Assembly (NCBI RefSeq): GCF_000002235.5
Contig: NW_022145596.1
Location: 4,646,352-4,710,351 of the forward strand
DNA: 64,000 bases
Origin: Strongylocentrotus purpuratus
Taxonomy: Eukaryota; Echinodermata; Echinoidea; Camarodonta; Strongylocentrotidae
Direction: 5' to 3'
Of the stretch, positions 13,401 through 23,774 are shown one piece after another. Under the pieces are notes generated by a model. That model was not told the DNA's origin and ran no database searches. It was given only the letters and a program-made list of their open reading frames with translations. A program made the translations under genes and the position numbers. How positions within the stretch are numbered: the stretch's first letter is position 1; each line of letters opens with the position of its first letter.

Positions 13401-16400
13401 TAGGGTTAAGGGTGCTATTAAGTTTTATTTAGGTTAGGTTTAGGGTTAAGTAAAGTGTTGGGTCCAGGGTTGAAGTTGGAATTCGTTTGGTGTAGGAACT
13501 GACCACAGACCAAACTTCACAAGAGCATGTGTCATACTACCATCTACATGCAGTAAACATGGAGAGCTTTTGTGCATTAATCAGGATAAATTTTACTTTT
13601 TTTTCTTGAGGTGCTCTGATTTTTTTATTTATTTTTATTTATTTATTTAAAAAAAAAAAAAAATTGGGGGGGGGGGGGGGGGTTGTGAATAGTTGCATAA
13701 AACCCTATGTACATTTGTAGCTGTGAAGTTATATTAAAGTAAGAATGTGAAATCTTAAAGCATACTTCTAAAAGTATTCAACACAGGCCTAGCTAATTCA
13801 ACCAGTCCACCTTTTATTCTTGAGATACAAAAGACACTAAAACCTCAAATTTACGAGGGGTAGAAATAGTTTGATAGTTATTAACTGTATATTCATAACT
13901 ATTTGTAATGATAACAGTAGCGATAAAATTGTAAAACCTGAATGGTAAAATTGTTGGGGGTCTAGCTGTCAATCAAACATGATGGACACTGCCCCGCCAT
14001 ATGATCTCTTCTGAACTGATGTCAAATAAAAGGAGTAAAATCATTGGTTCACATTTGTTATCGTTGCAATCCCACCGAGACGAAAAAGAAATGTGGAGGG
14101 AGGCTCTTAAGGGAAAAAAATTGTTGAGGTTTGACCTTTAACATTAATTTCCTAATGCATTTGCCATAAAAACAACAGGGGAGAAGTTTGTGATAAATGT
14201 TATCATTAAAGTTATTATCATTATCGTCAAGGTCTGTTCCGTAATATACTTACCTTGTGTTTTGATGTAGGAGCATCGGATTGGCGTCCCTGTCCCTTTA
14301 TACCACTGCTTTGGAATGGTAGGAGGGTCTTTGTGTGCCATGGTCCACGGTAACACGTGCGTTTTTCCCTCCCCAAGCTTTGAACCTGAAGCAAGTCTGA
14401 AAGGCATCCAAGAAGAAAGGTAATAACAATATCCTAAATCATTCTCAGTATGTTTTATGTATAGTAATGTAGTAAAAACTTACAAAAATCTGTTATTCAT
14501 ATTAAAATCGATATTGAAATATTTGCACTTTTCATTATTGCTGAAACTACTTTTTTTGATGAAAAAGTGCTTTTGTCACAATTTTTCAATTTTCATGCAC
14601 TTATGACTCCAAAAGAAGAAGAACAAAAACTTGAAAAACTAAAAGATAAAAAAAGAATTTTTTTTTCAAGATTAAAATAAAACATGAAACAAAAAACTAT
14701 ATTAAAGGGAAAATCCCTGAATAAAGCAGGTGTACAGTATGGTTTTAACAGGATGCTAGTTTGGTTTTAATTATATCTCCTTTAATACTACTTCCTGTTC
14801 GTACTCCCTGATTGTTCCTTTTCATTTGACCTCATGACCTGTCACTTTGTGATCCTTCCTGTGACTTTCTCTGAATTTTGTTGTGAAAATTGAATAGATA
14901 CGTTGCCGAGGGCAAATTACCAAGAAATGTCTTTATTTTAAAAAAAAAGGAAAAATGAGGCCTTACAAAGCAATATCTATGTTCAACACTGCTTCCTGGT
15001 GGTCCCTTTACATTCGACCTTTTGACCTGTCACTTTCGCTGATATCCGGCATGTTGCATGGTTTAAATGCACCCATTAATGTAAAAGGTTATTTCATGTT
15101 AATGGCATTGCTCTCCAAATATATTATGTAAATTTCTTGCTGTAATGTACTTCCTCTTAGCTTCATCTTCTGCCCCCCCCCCCCCCCCCCCACGCTACAC
15201 ACATACACAATCAGAGAATCCTGTATCTGCTTATGGTTGCTTTTATTTTGTGAATAATTTCTTACCAATTTATGCATGAATCATTTTCTTTGTCATCCCA
15301 TTGTCATCTCCAATGTTTATTGGTTAAAAAAACGTGAAATAATGTAAATCTACATTCAGGAGTCTCTTACATTTATTTAGCATTTTTACAGCATACTCCT
15401 TCAAACAATAATTTGTCTCAAGAAATAATGATCTAGAATCCCTAGAAACATTTTAAAAGAATCTAAAGTCATATATATACATGTACATGTATGTTCGCAT
15501 GTTATTTTAGTTAATTATATCTTGAATGTACATCTATGCATATTTGTTCTCATTTCTCTGTAGCTCATTCTAATTATATCCCTCTGCGCCACAGAATGGT
15601 TTACTAGATCGATGACGCTTAACAAATGCTGTATTTATTTTGATTTGTCAGTATTTTTATTGATAGATGGGGATTTTAAAAAATGTCTTTCTCCTACCCA
15701 GGATAACATCACAGTACGGTACGCCAACCATGTTCATCGACATGCTGAACCATCCCAACTTTAACCAGTACGACATGAGTAGCCTAACTACAGGAATCAT
15801 GGCCGGGTCACCATGTCCCATCGAAACCATGAAACAAACAAGATCACTTATGAACATGAAAGATGTCTGTGTAAGTTGATTAAAGCGTGAATAAAAATGA
15901 CCCTAACCTTGCCCCAACATTCTCTCTTCTCCTCTCTCTATCTCTCTTTATTTCTCCTCACCCTCTTGTCCAATAGTCTGTCTACTCTCTCCTATCTTGA
16001 GCTACATACACATCCACCTAAATCTCCTTCAAAAATTATTCCGTTTGTCAATTTATTGATAAATCCCCCCCCCCCTCTCTCTTCATCTCTTTGTCCCTCT
16101 TTCCCCCATTTTTTCCCTCTTCCCTCGCTCTTTATGCTATGTTTTCTGTCAGTCACATTTCTCTTTCTAATCTCTTTCTGTATATCTGTTGTGTATTATA
16201 TTAAAACAGTCTTTCTTTAATATATATATATAATTAGTACCGGTATCCACTTGTAAATTGATGTTGTCACTTTGCCATTATCTCCCTGAACAGATTGCCT
16301 ATGGCTTGACTGAGGTGAGCCCGGTGATCTGCCAGACGGAGATGCACGACCCAGTTGACCTACGAGTATCCACTGTGGGAAAACCTTCACCCCACAACGA

Positions 16401-16846
16401 GGTATTATGCATGAATAGAACTTGGAAATCAAGGGAGGGATTCAGCTTTTTACTGATTCTTTTATCATGCCATTTTTCTGAATTCCTATAGAGTATTGCG
16501 CTTTCTTTTGGAGGAGTTTTATATTGCCTTTTTCTTTTTTGAGCTCATTTTAGCCAAGTTATTTAAAAACTGCATTTTTTATTACCAGCACAAAAAATAT
16601 CCAAGGAATAAAATATGTAGTTTGTATGCAGTCCCATATCCAGAACCCATGGTCTAAACTGAAATGTTCACAACAGTGACAGTGGTCTGTTTTTATGTAA
16701 CACATATTACATCTTGATTTCACATCCCTTTGAATTTGCATAGAACATTATGAATTATTACCTGGCTTTAGCTTCAAAATCTTTTATAAGCACATGGTGT
16801 ATTTCATGACAGATATACATATAACATTTGAGTAGAGATGGAGAGA

Positions 16847-16929
<83 letters not shown>

Positions 16930-17421
16930 GTGAGGGGGAGGGTCAAATAAAATGCCCTGTCTGTGGTCAAATGCATTTGTCAAAGATTTGAATCCTCAAC
17001 CTCTGAATTAAGTTTCAAGGCAATGAACCACTGGTGCTCCCGTGCTTAATCTACTTGCCTGTGTATGTGTCTCTGTCCTAGATCAAGATAATTGATCCCC
17101 AGTCTGGAGAGTTGGTGCCCTATAACACCCCTGGAGAGCTGTGCAGTCGAGGTTACACCACCATGGTGGGCTACTGGAAGGATGAGGTCAAGACAAAGGA
17201 GGCCATTGATCAGACTGGGTGGTTTCATTCAGGGTAAGATTTCAACCATCCTGATCAGTTACATGTGAAGACCTCCTTCCCCCCCCCCCCTCCCCACACG
17301 CCCACCCACTCCGAGTCAGTGATACAAATACTTAAGATTTTAACGAAGAGATTAAAGCATTCTGTAAAGGAAAGGTAAGCATTTACAGATAACAACTATT
17401 TCTTCATACCCTTTGTAAATT

Positions 17422-17480
<59 letters not shown>

Positions 17481-19498
17481 TGTTTGCCTTTTTTTGTAAC
17501 TCAAGAATGGTTGAATTAGGGCTGGTTGACTAGGGCCTTTGTTGAATACTTTTAGATGAAAGCTTTTTAAAGGGACTTGGTAACATTGTTCAGATGAGAG
17601 AAATTGGTGCTAAGGTAGCGACTTCAATGCTAGATGTACAATTAAAGATAATCTGAAATATTTAGTAAAAACAGACCATTATTAATCATAAAAATTGGGA
17701 AAAGCTGATCTGATTGATTCCTAAATTCTCCCAACTATATTATTATAATTAAATTAAATTTTAGGTGAATGTAAACGGTCACAAAGCAATGAATTGGCTC
17801 TATATACCATTCCAAACATTTAAGTTTTGAAAGATTTTAAAAAGCCCGTTTTATGTCTTATTTCATGGAAAAACGGGTGGGAATATTCAAAAATTGGGTT
17901 GGGACAATTTATTGTTAGAGGGAGTTACACATTGACGCCTTCAAAGAAAACCATAAATATCTTTGTGTTTGATCAGTTACAAGTGAAGACCTCCCCCTTT
18001 CCTCTGCCCTCCCCACCCCCTTTCAAGGGAAACTAAAAATGTGGTCTTTGTAGACAGGTGGTAACTAAGGCAGGTTTAACTGTACTTAATTTGGAACAAG
18101 GGTAAACCATTCCTGCAAAGAAGGCTGTGTGTAGTTATAGTCATTGATACAAGGGAACTTTAGACTGCCCCTCAAAAAGTGAAATACATTGTTGCTACCC
18201 TGTTCTACCCCTCAGTGACATAGCCACGATGAACGAAGAGGGGTACATTACCATGGCAGGACGGATCAAGGATCTAGTGATCAGAGGGGGTGAGAACATC
18301 TACCCTACCGAGATTGAACAGTTCCTCTACAAGCATCCCAAGATTGAAGATGTACAGGTAATCCACAAAGTCTTTCACTCTCAGGGAACAACAAATCACA
18401 AAGGCTTTGAAAATTAACTGAAGGCAATTTCAAAGCACTATTGTGCATCCTATAGAAATCATATTGGGATTATGCAATACCTCACTGTAATGTTTACATG
18501 TTTCCAAACGTAATGGACAAGGCTATTGAAATTGCCTTCAGTTGATTTTTCAAGTCTTTTTATAATGTTGAGAGAAGGTTTAGGACTGGAAAGGGGAATT
18601 TTTTTTTTACTTGTATTCTTTTAAATTTTAGTTTCATTTGAAACTTGATACTTTTTGGGGGGTTGGCTTTGAAAAGATCCAGATATGTCACGTAAGTAAT
18701 CGATTTTAGAAAATTTTGTTTGCGTCATTTTGGATTTATGCTGTCTTTGAAGAGATTCGTATTTCCCTGTTGGAATGGGTTTTTGCTGTTCAAGGATTGG
18801 TTGCATTGTGATGTAATTGTGTTACTGGGCTCAATGAACATTCCAAAAGACCCTTGCACAATGTGTACAAGCATTTATGCACCCAAAGTCACACAAACTT
18901 TGGACAGACTCTAGAAAATGAAAGACATTATATCTACCTTTCCTGTTCTTATATGAAGCAAAATCAGAATGTATTCTTCAAGTCTAGCTGCAATCCCATT
19001 TGTATCACAAAAATCCAAAATAATATGAATATAAAGGATGAAATAATCTGCATTTTTGCTCTAAGGCTATCTTATATGTGTAATTTTCTCTTCATCTCCA
19101 AATATTGCACTTGCAGGTGATTGGCGTACCAGATGAGAGGATATAAAGGATGAAATAATTCAAATTTTTGCTCTAAAGCTATCTTAAATGTGTATTTTTC
19201 TTTTCATCTCCAAATATTTGACTTGCAGGTGATTGGCGTACCAGATGAGAGGATGGGTGAAGAGTTGTGTGCTTGGATCAGACTCAAGGCTGGACAGGAA
19301 GCTACGCCAGAAGAGATTAAATCGTTCTGTAAAGGAAAGGTAAGCATTACAGGATGTGTAGTTATCAACTATTTCTTCATACCCCTTAAAAATTTAATGA
19401 TTTTTGCACTGAGAAAGTCAAATAGACCTTGGAGTTAAGAATATATGAGTGAAGCCCCCTCCCCCTCCAACCTCCCCCCCCCCCTCAAAAAAAACAAC

Positions 19499-19568
<70 letters not shown>

Positions 19569-19716
19569 TTAACATTTTTTTATTTTCTTACTGCAGATAT
19601 CTCATTTCAAGATCCCACGCTACATTGAGTTTGTGGATGAGTTTCCTCTGACGGTGACAGGCAAGGTTCAGAAGTTCAAGATGAGACAGGTCATGGAAGA
19701 AAAGATGAAAAAGTAG
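4468..19716 (+). CDS. Acyl-CoA synthetase family member 2, mitochondrial, copy 1 (ACSF2-like)
   Basis: The gene activates fatty acids (medium chain in the known family) via an acyl-AMP intermediate to acyl-CoA, presumably in the mitochondrial matrix. Thirteen exons: 4468-4631, 6167-6332, 7940-8122, 9264-9382, 10325-10490, 13227-13322, 14271-14419, 15702-15870, 16294-16401, 17082-17233, 18216-18357, 19229-19339, 19597-19716. All have GT-AG borders and phases that join without a break. They give 1845 nt, 614 aa; the human protein is about 615. The first ~50 residues ([13 protein letters not shown]...) are rich in Arg, Ser and Thr and nearly free of acids, as in a presequence. ANL-family motifs: P-loop [10 protein letters not shown] (265-274, split across exons 5/6), PLYHCFG, YGLTE (407-411), HSGD (489-492), GRIKD...GGENIYP (506-521), and catalytic Lys598 in PLTVTGK. 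Introns carry a LINE fragment and several foldback elements. Intron 11 ends in a duplicated acceptor. Confidence 0.93.
5020..6016 (+). mobile_element. 5'-truncated non-LTR retrotransposon (LINE), ORF2 C-terminus
   Basis: An open frame of 295 codons (5036-5923) lies in intron 1 of ACSF2 copy 1. It begins inside the region after the reverse-transcriptase core ([16 protein letters not shown] is typical of LINE ORF2 thumb/C-terminal parts). It contains a late Cys/His cluster, [18 protein letters not shown] (about residues 199-216), typical of LINE ORF2 tails. After the TGA there is about 70 bp of 3' sequence and a (GAA)n tail (about 5991-6016). A 12-bp direct repeat, ATTCTATATTTA, flanks it at 5008-5019 and 6042-6053 and may be the target duplication, although 25 bp lie between tail and repeat. 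The intact frame suggests a fairly recent insertion. The CR1/RTE-level clade is not resolved. Confidence 0.8.
6940..7085 (+). repeat. Dispersed repeat related to 10625-10930
   Basis: The segment with GATGAGATTTCAGCTTGG, AAAGGTCTCTAAGG, TTATTCCAAAGAGAAGGTGC and AAAAAGCCCTTT shares the order and spacing of motifs with 10690-10830. These motifs are GTGAGTTTTGAG, GAAGGCATTGACAG, TTATTCCACAGTTTGGGAGC and AATGCTCTGTC. It belongs to a degenerate interspersed repeat family of unknown class. Confidence 0.5.
7209..7579. mobile_element. MITE-like foldback element with ~36-bp terminal inverted repeats
   Basis: The left end (7209-7244, ATATGCCTGTCTTCATCAGC onward to GAGATTGCCAAATA) pairs with the right end (7543-7579, TATTTGGCAATCTCCAGCTG onward to GGCAATAT) with only a few mismatches. 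The interior repeats CTTCATCAGCTC and CTTCGGGCTG.TGAAG on both strands, so most of the 371 bp can fold back. No coding capacity was seen. It lies in intron 2 of ACSF2 copy 1. Confidence 0.75.
8214..8590. mobile_element. Foldback repeat with GATCGGATCGG ends
   Basis: The left part carries GATCGGATCGGAAGATCGG twice (8224-8242 and 8267-8287). The right part ends CCCCCGATCCGATCATCTG, the inverted form. Inside, AATTCATGGCTGGGAT (8376-8391) pairs exactly with ATCCCAGCCATGAATT (8552-8567). A run of 22 T follows the left part. It begins about 90 bp after exon 3 of ACSF2 copy 1. Confidence 0.6.
10625..10930 (+). repeat. Interspersed repeat with an ATTTATATAGCGC start
   Basis: It starts AATAATAATGTATTTATATAGCGCATTG and CGCTTTACAG, a signature seen in several interspersed repeats of this window (25290-25400, 32010-32060 and 60080-60150 share parts). 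It runs through a region that also resembles 6940-7085. A 75-codon frame inside is probably not a host gene. Confidence 0.5.
13387..13450 (+). repeat. Short interstitial telomere-like TTAGGG patch
   Basis: GGTTAGGGTTAGGGTTAAGGG followed by GGTTAGGTTTAGGGTTAAG gives several tandem or near-tandem copies of the metazoan telomere unit. It is short, and the tract is probably neutral. It lies just after exon 6 of ACSF2 copy 1. Confidence 0.7.
16848..16930 (+). repeat. (GA)n microsatellite
   Basis: Almost pure GA dinucleotide repeat, interrupted by GTGA and GGG, in intron 9 of ACSF2 copy 1. Confidence 0.9.
17343..17413 (+). pseudogene. Relic of ACSF2 exon 12 3' end plus its donor, in intron 10
   Basis: The segment GAAGAGATTAAAGCATTCTG, then TAAAGGAAAGGTAAGCATT and CTATTTCTTCATACCC, matches the last ~33 nt of exon 12 (ending 19339) and the first ~40 nt of intron 12, with a few changes. 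It lacks the 5' part of the exon and an acceptor, so it cannot serve as an exon by itself. It lies about 110 bp downstream of exon 10. It is a local duplication rather than a processed copy, since it contains intron sequence. Confidence 0.8.
17428..17479 (+). repeat. Poly-T run (~52 T)
   Basis: An uninterrupted T homopolymer in intron 10. It is followed by sequence (17480-17570) resembling 43140-43240, which suggests that it lies inside a dispersed repeat. Confidence 0.85.
19029..19252 (+). repeat. Tandem duplication of the exon 12 acceptor and first 24 coding bases
   Basis: Two ~110-bp copies lie side by side. Each runs from ATATAAAGGATGAAATAAT through CTTTCATCTCCAAATATT-like sequence to CTTGCAG and the first 24 nt of exon 12 (VIGVPDER). 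The upstream acceptor (ending about 19116) would lead into ATATAA, a stop right after VIGVPDER-I. The downstream one (exon 12 from 19229) reads on into the gene. The first copy is therefore a decoy acceptor. Confidence 0.88.
19504..19563 (+). repeat. (TA)n microsatellite
   Basis: About 29 TA units, ending 33 bp before the exon 13 acceptor of ACSF2 copy 1. Confidence 0.95.
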
Positions 19717-22176
19717 GATGAAATCTTTGTTTCCTTCTTGTTTCGTTCCACCGATGAATTCCACTTTTAAGATGCAGCTGGTAATCTAGAAAATTCCCCA
19801 ACCTGTTGTGGGTTATTTCTTAAACTGTGCCATATTTTACATTTTGTGCGGTAATAAATCCATGTAATGATTGCATAAAGTTTGGAATCACCCCACTACA
19901 TAAGTAACCATAACCTTAACAAACCTTAATTATAACTCTAATCCTAATTGGCAACCATTATGTGTTCAATCAATCAATCAATAAGATAGAAAAGTCCCTA
20001 TTTAATGTCCCATATGGCAGAATTGGCCATTATACATTTCTGCTGTAAAGTCAATTATAATTATCAAGAGTCCAAGCCCCACTCTCGATCCCCTACTCCC
20101 AACAGATATTTTACTTAATTCATGCATCATGACCACTGAAACAACCATTGGGAAAGAAAACCAGTGTGATTTATGAGTAAATGGTTTCAAATGCTTCTCA
20201 GTCATTGAAATGGATGAAATCATGTCCTGTAATTCAGATCATATGATAGAATGCTTATGGATTTACCTTATTTAAAGTGCCTTCAATGGCAAAAAAAAAA
20301 AATTCTGCGTGACCCATATGGGGTCAGGGTTCATGACCCCTAGGCTATGAAATCCTGGATCTAAGATAACAAGGCATCATGACCTCATATGACCTATGCT
20401 GATCAAGCTGCCGAGTGCTAAATTATATTGTGAATAATCTGAAATTATGAATCAATTACAAATATTATGTCATATTTGTATGTAAACAGATACATATATT
20501 TTTAATAGAAATATATAGAATTTATTTTGTGTGGTGCTGATACAAAAGTGTTCAGAGAACTTTTACTAAGATCCATAAGATTTTGAATATGATTAGACAG
20601 CCATGTTTTAACATTTAATTACTTGTTCATTATGTGCCTGCTTTTAATTGTACATAAGTCTTTGTTTTAAAACATGTTATGCACAAGCTAGGAACTGCGG
20701 AAATGAGGTGTATTTTTATAGCTTTTATAAAACGAACCAGTCCTTGCACCATTACAAAATACACATATATCAGGAAAGAGATGGGGAAAAATAAGTTTAA
20801 AATGATAAACTATTAACATGGACCAAGGGTAAATTTCCACAGTGAAATATGCCTAATTCCTCCCCAATCGCAAAGCCATGCCACTATTACACAGGAGTGT
20901 AAACAAAAGAATCCACATGTTTCAGTACCCTGTATAAGAAAATCATTTGTTTAGCAAATGTGTTAAGAGGTGTTTGCTGATATTATCTTGGTTTCCTGAA
21001 CTGCCATTTAGTAGCAATGAGAGATTTCTAGGAATTTTTCAAGTTTCTTTCTACCAGCTGCTAATCTTTATGCAGAAGAAGAAGAATATTGGTAATCATT
21101 TGACTTATAGAGCTCCATTCCAGAGGATACAAGGCGCTGTTCTTTAGTCTATGAGCAAATTGAGAAGAATTGTAGAAGTACACGATTGTACAGTGTTTGA
21201 TTTGAAAGCATTTTTTTTTTTTTTGATAGAATTCTGGTAAAGTGCTATTTCTTAGATATGCAGGAAGTTTGTGCCATAGGTGTGGGGGCAACAGACTGAA
21301 AGCATTTGATGGCCTTGAGAGAGGAAATTTGTTGAGAAAATGTACAAGATATCAAACTTCACTTTGTATTTAAAAAAAAAAAATCAACATAAAATAGTGA
21401 CCATGGTGCTTTCATTAGTCTTCATAAACAGGTGTATATGATCAATTTTTTTTCTAGTACCTCTTTCATACATACATATAGCAGCAAAACGTTATTGAAA
21501 GATTGAACTTTCTCTCTGATGACAACTCATAAGATATAATGTACAAGTTATGGGCTGTCTTTATCGAAGTGTGAGAAATATTTGTATTGAACTTTATTAC
21601 TAAACATACTTGCAGCAGCAAGAATCATGAAATGCCCTTCAAAAAGAACAGAAAACAATACGATCTTGAATTCTGTTGTAAAAATATTGCCAATGAATGA
21701 TTATTTTTTTAACCTTTACACTTTGTAGTGTAAATGTGTATTATGTCAGTTGAGATCTTCTGTCTCTACAAGTTCTAGACTGTTTGGTCCAAACAAAAGA
21801 CAATGAGTCTATGACACGCAACAGTACATACATTTTGGTAATGAGAAGTGCAGATTTGGTGTTTAGTATAACTAGACAAACGTCATTTTTGTTTTATTTT
21901 GTACTGTATTATGTGCCAAAGTATATTCAATGTTTCATAAATTTGATGGAGGGTGATAGAAAACCCTAATGTTATTAGTTGATATATCATATCATTAATT
22001 TGCAGGTATTCAACAACGAAATGTCTATAATATTCTTTATTCAAAATAGGAAATTCTCACTCGGAATTGACTACCATCATATATTTGATAATTAGATGTT
22101 TAGTAAGATACGGTAGGTGATGTATCATACAAGAGTTTTATTCCAAATGATGCCCTCCAGTCAAAGTGTGCCTAGT

Positions 22177-23774
22177 CATAGGCGCCGGAAGTGGGGTGGC
22201 AGGGGGGGCAGCTGCCCCCCCAGTCAAAAAAGTGGGGGGGCAAAACGCATTTTTGCCCCCCCAAAACGCCCCCCCCCCCCTCCAAAAAAAAAAAAAAAAA
22301 AAGGCAGTAAAGGAGTAAAGATGGTTGTATTTTTACCCAAAAGTACATAACAATAATAAAAACCAGAATTAAATCACATATAAATTCCATTCAAAGAAAA
22401 GGAAAGTTAATAGGAATTAAATTTCCTAAAAATTGCGCATGCCACCTATATTTATCAATGGAGGTTTTTATAATAGCGATACGCGCATATCGTGGACATA
22501 CATGTATTGTGAGAGAATGTAAAAGCGTGTCTGTTTTTTGTTATATAGGGGTGAGAAGACATGAGCTCCTGAACGATGGCGTACTGATGGGGGGGGGGGT
22601 ATTTTTTTATTCGATACCAGTGATTTACAAATGTTGCTGAAATGACATGAATTTCCAGTATTTTTGTAAGTCATACCTTTTTATGCGTTTGTTGGAAAAT
22701 TAGAAATTCCCAAATTTACAGTCGGGCGAAAAATATGCTTATTTAGAAACATTTATGTCATGGTCTGCAAATCCGCTGGGCTCGGGGGCTCGAGCCCCTT
22801 CACTTTTTGAAAAAGTATGTTACAGAGAAAAAGAAAGAAAGAGAGAGAGAAATATTAAGTTACCTGCCAACGTCACAAATGAGGTATCAAAATATGCTCA
22901 TCTGACCGTAATTAAAACTTAAACCTCAGAGCATACGGACTCCACCAAGGGCCCTAAGGCGGTCCCCTGGATGCTCATTTGACAGTAATACCTTAAAAAA
23001 AAACGAGCTTCCGGGGGCTCTGCCCCCTGGACCCCACCAAGGGCCCTAAGGCGGTCCCCTGGATGCTCATCTGACCGTAGTTAAATACCTAAAACCCCCA
23101 AGCTTCCGGGGGCTCTGCCCCCTGGACCCCACCAAGGGCCCTAAGGCGGCCCCTGGATGCTCATCTGACCGTAATTAAATACCTAAAACCCCTGAGCTTC
23201 CGGGGGCTCTGCCCCCTGGACCCCACAAAGGGCTCTAAGCTAAGCGGCCCCTGGATGCTCCTCTGACCGTAGTTAAATATTAAAACATCTGAGCTTACGG
23301 GGGCTCTGCCCCCTGGACCACATCAATGACCTTAAATAGGGCCCCTGGATGCTCATCTAACCGTAATTAAATACCTAAAAACCCTAAGTTTCCGGGGGCT
23401 CTGCTCCCTGGACTCTCCGCCAATTAGTGACCTGCCAGCGTCACAAAATAATAAGGTATCTAAATATGCTTATCTGACCGTAATTTAATGCCTAAAATCC
23501 GTGAGCTCCGGGGGCTCAGCCCCTTGACCCCCTGCCGAGGCTCAGGTCCTGGACCCCAAGCCAATTTACGCTCTACCTGATCGTTAATACCCCCACTTTG
23601 AAAAGCGTTCCGCGAGGCCTGCATGTAACGTGTAAGAGTGGTGGTGATGCAGATTTTTCTTCTGCCCCCCCCCCCCTCCTTCCAAACTTTTTTGCTCATT
23701 ACGTCACTGCCCCTGGAAGGTGAGCCCCCTGGAATGTTTGCCACCCCAATCCCAAACTGCTTCCGGCGCGCCTG
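22177..23774. mobile_element. Non-autonomous hAT-like DNA transposon with internal ~94-bp tandem array
   Basis: The element begins CATAGGCGCCGGAAG and ends CTTCCGGCGCGCCTG, imperfect inverted ends extended by GGGGTGGCA / TGCCACCCC. It is flanked by an 8-bp direct repeat TGCCTAGT (22169-22176 and 23775-23782), the duplication size of hAT transposons. The left end carries long G/C runs. The interior (about 22890-23560) is a tandem array of about six units of 92-98 bp. Each contains GCTTCCGGGGGCTCTGCCCC, CTGGACCCCACCAAGGGCCC and GGATGCTCATCTGACCGTA. No transposase frame was seen. Assignment to hAT rests on the duplication length and on the shared core with the clearer hAT-like element at 59001-59456. 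Confidence 0.72.

Noticed and set aside
13387..13450. Interstitial telomere as sign of a chromosome fusion
   Set aside because: Only a few imperfect TTAGGG units are present, far too short to infer a fusion; ordinary microsatellite slippage is enough.
19061..19140. Upstream copy of the ACSF2 exon 12 acceptor as the true exon start
   Set aside because: Using it reaches an in-frame TAA after nine codons; the copy at 19229 joins phase and protein family perfectly.
22920..23400. Regularly spaced repeats that resemble an array of repeats and spacers (CRISPR-like at a glance)
   Set aside because: The window is eukaryotic, and whole 92-98-bp units are repeated, including what would be spacers. It is a tandem array inside a transposon-like element.
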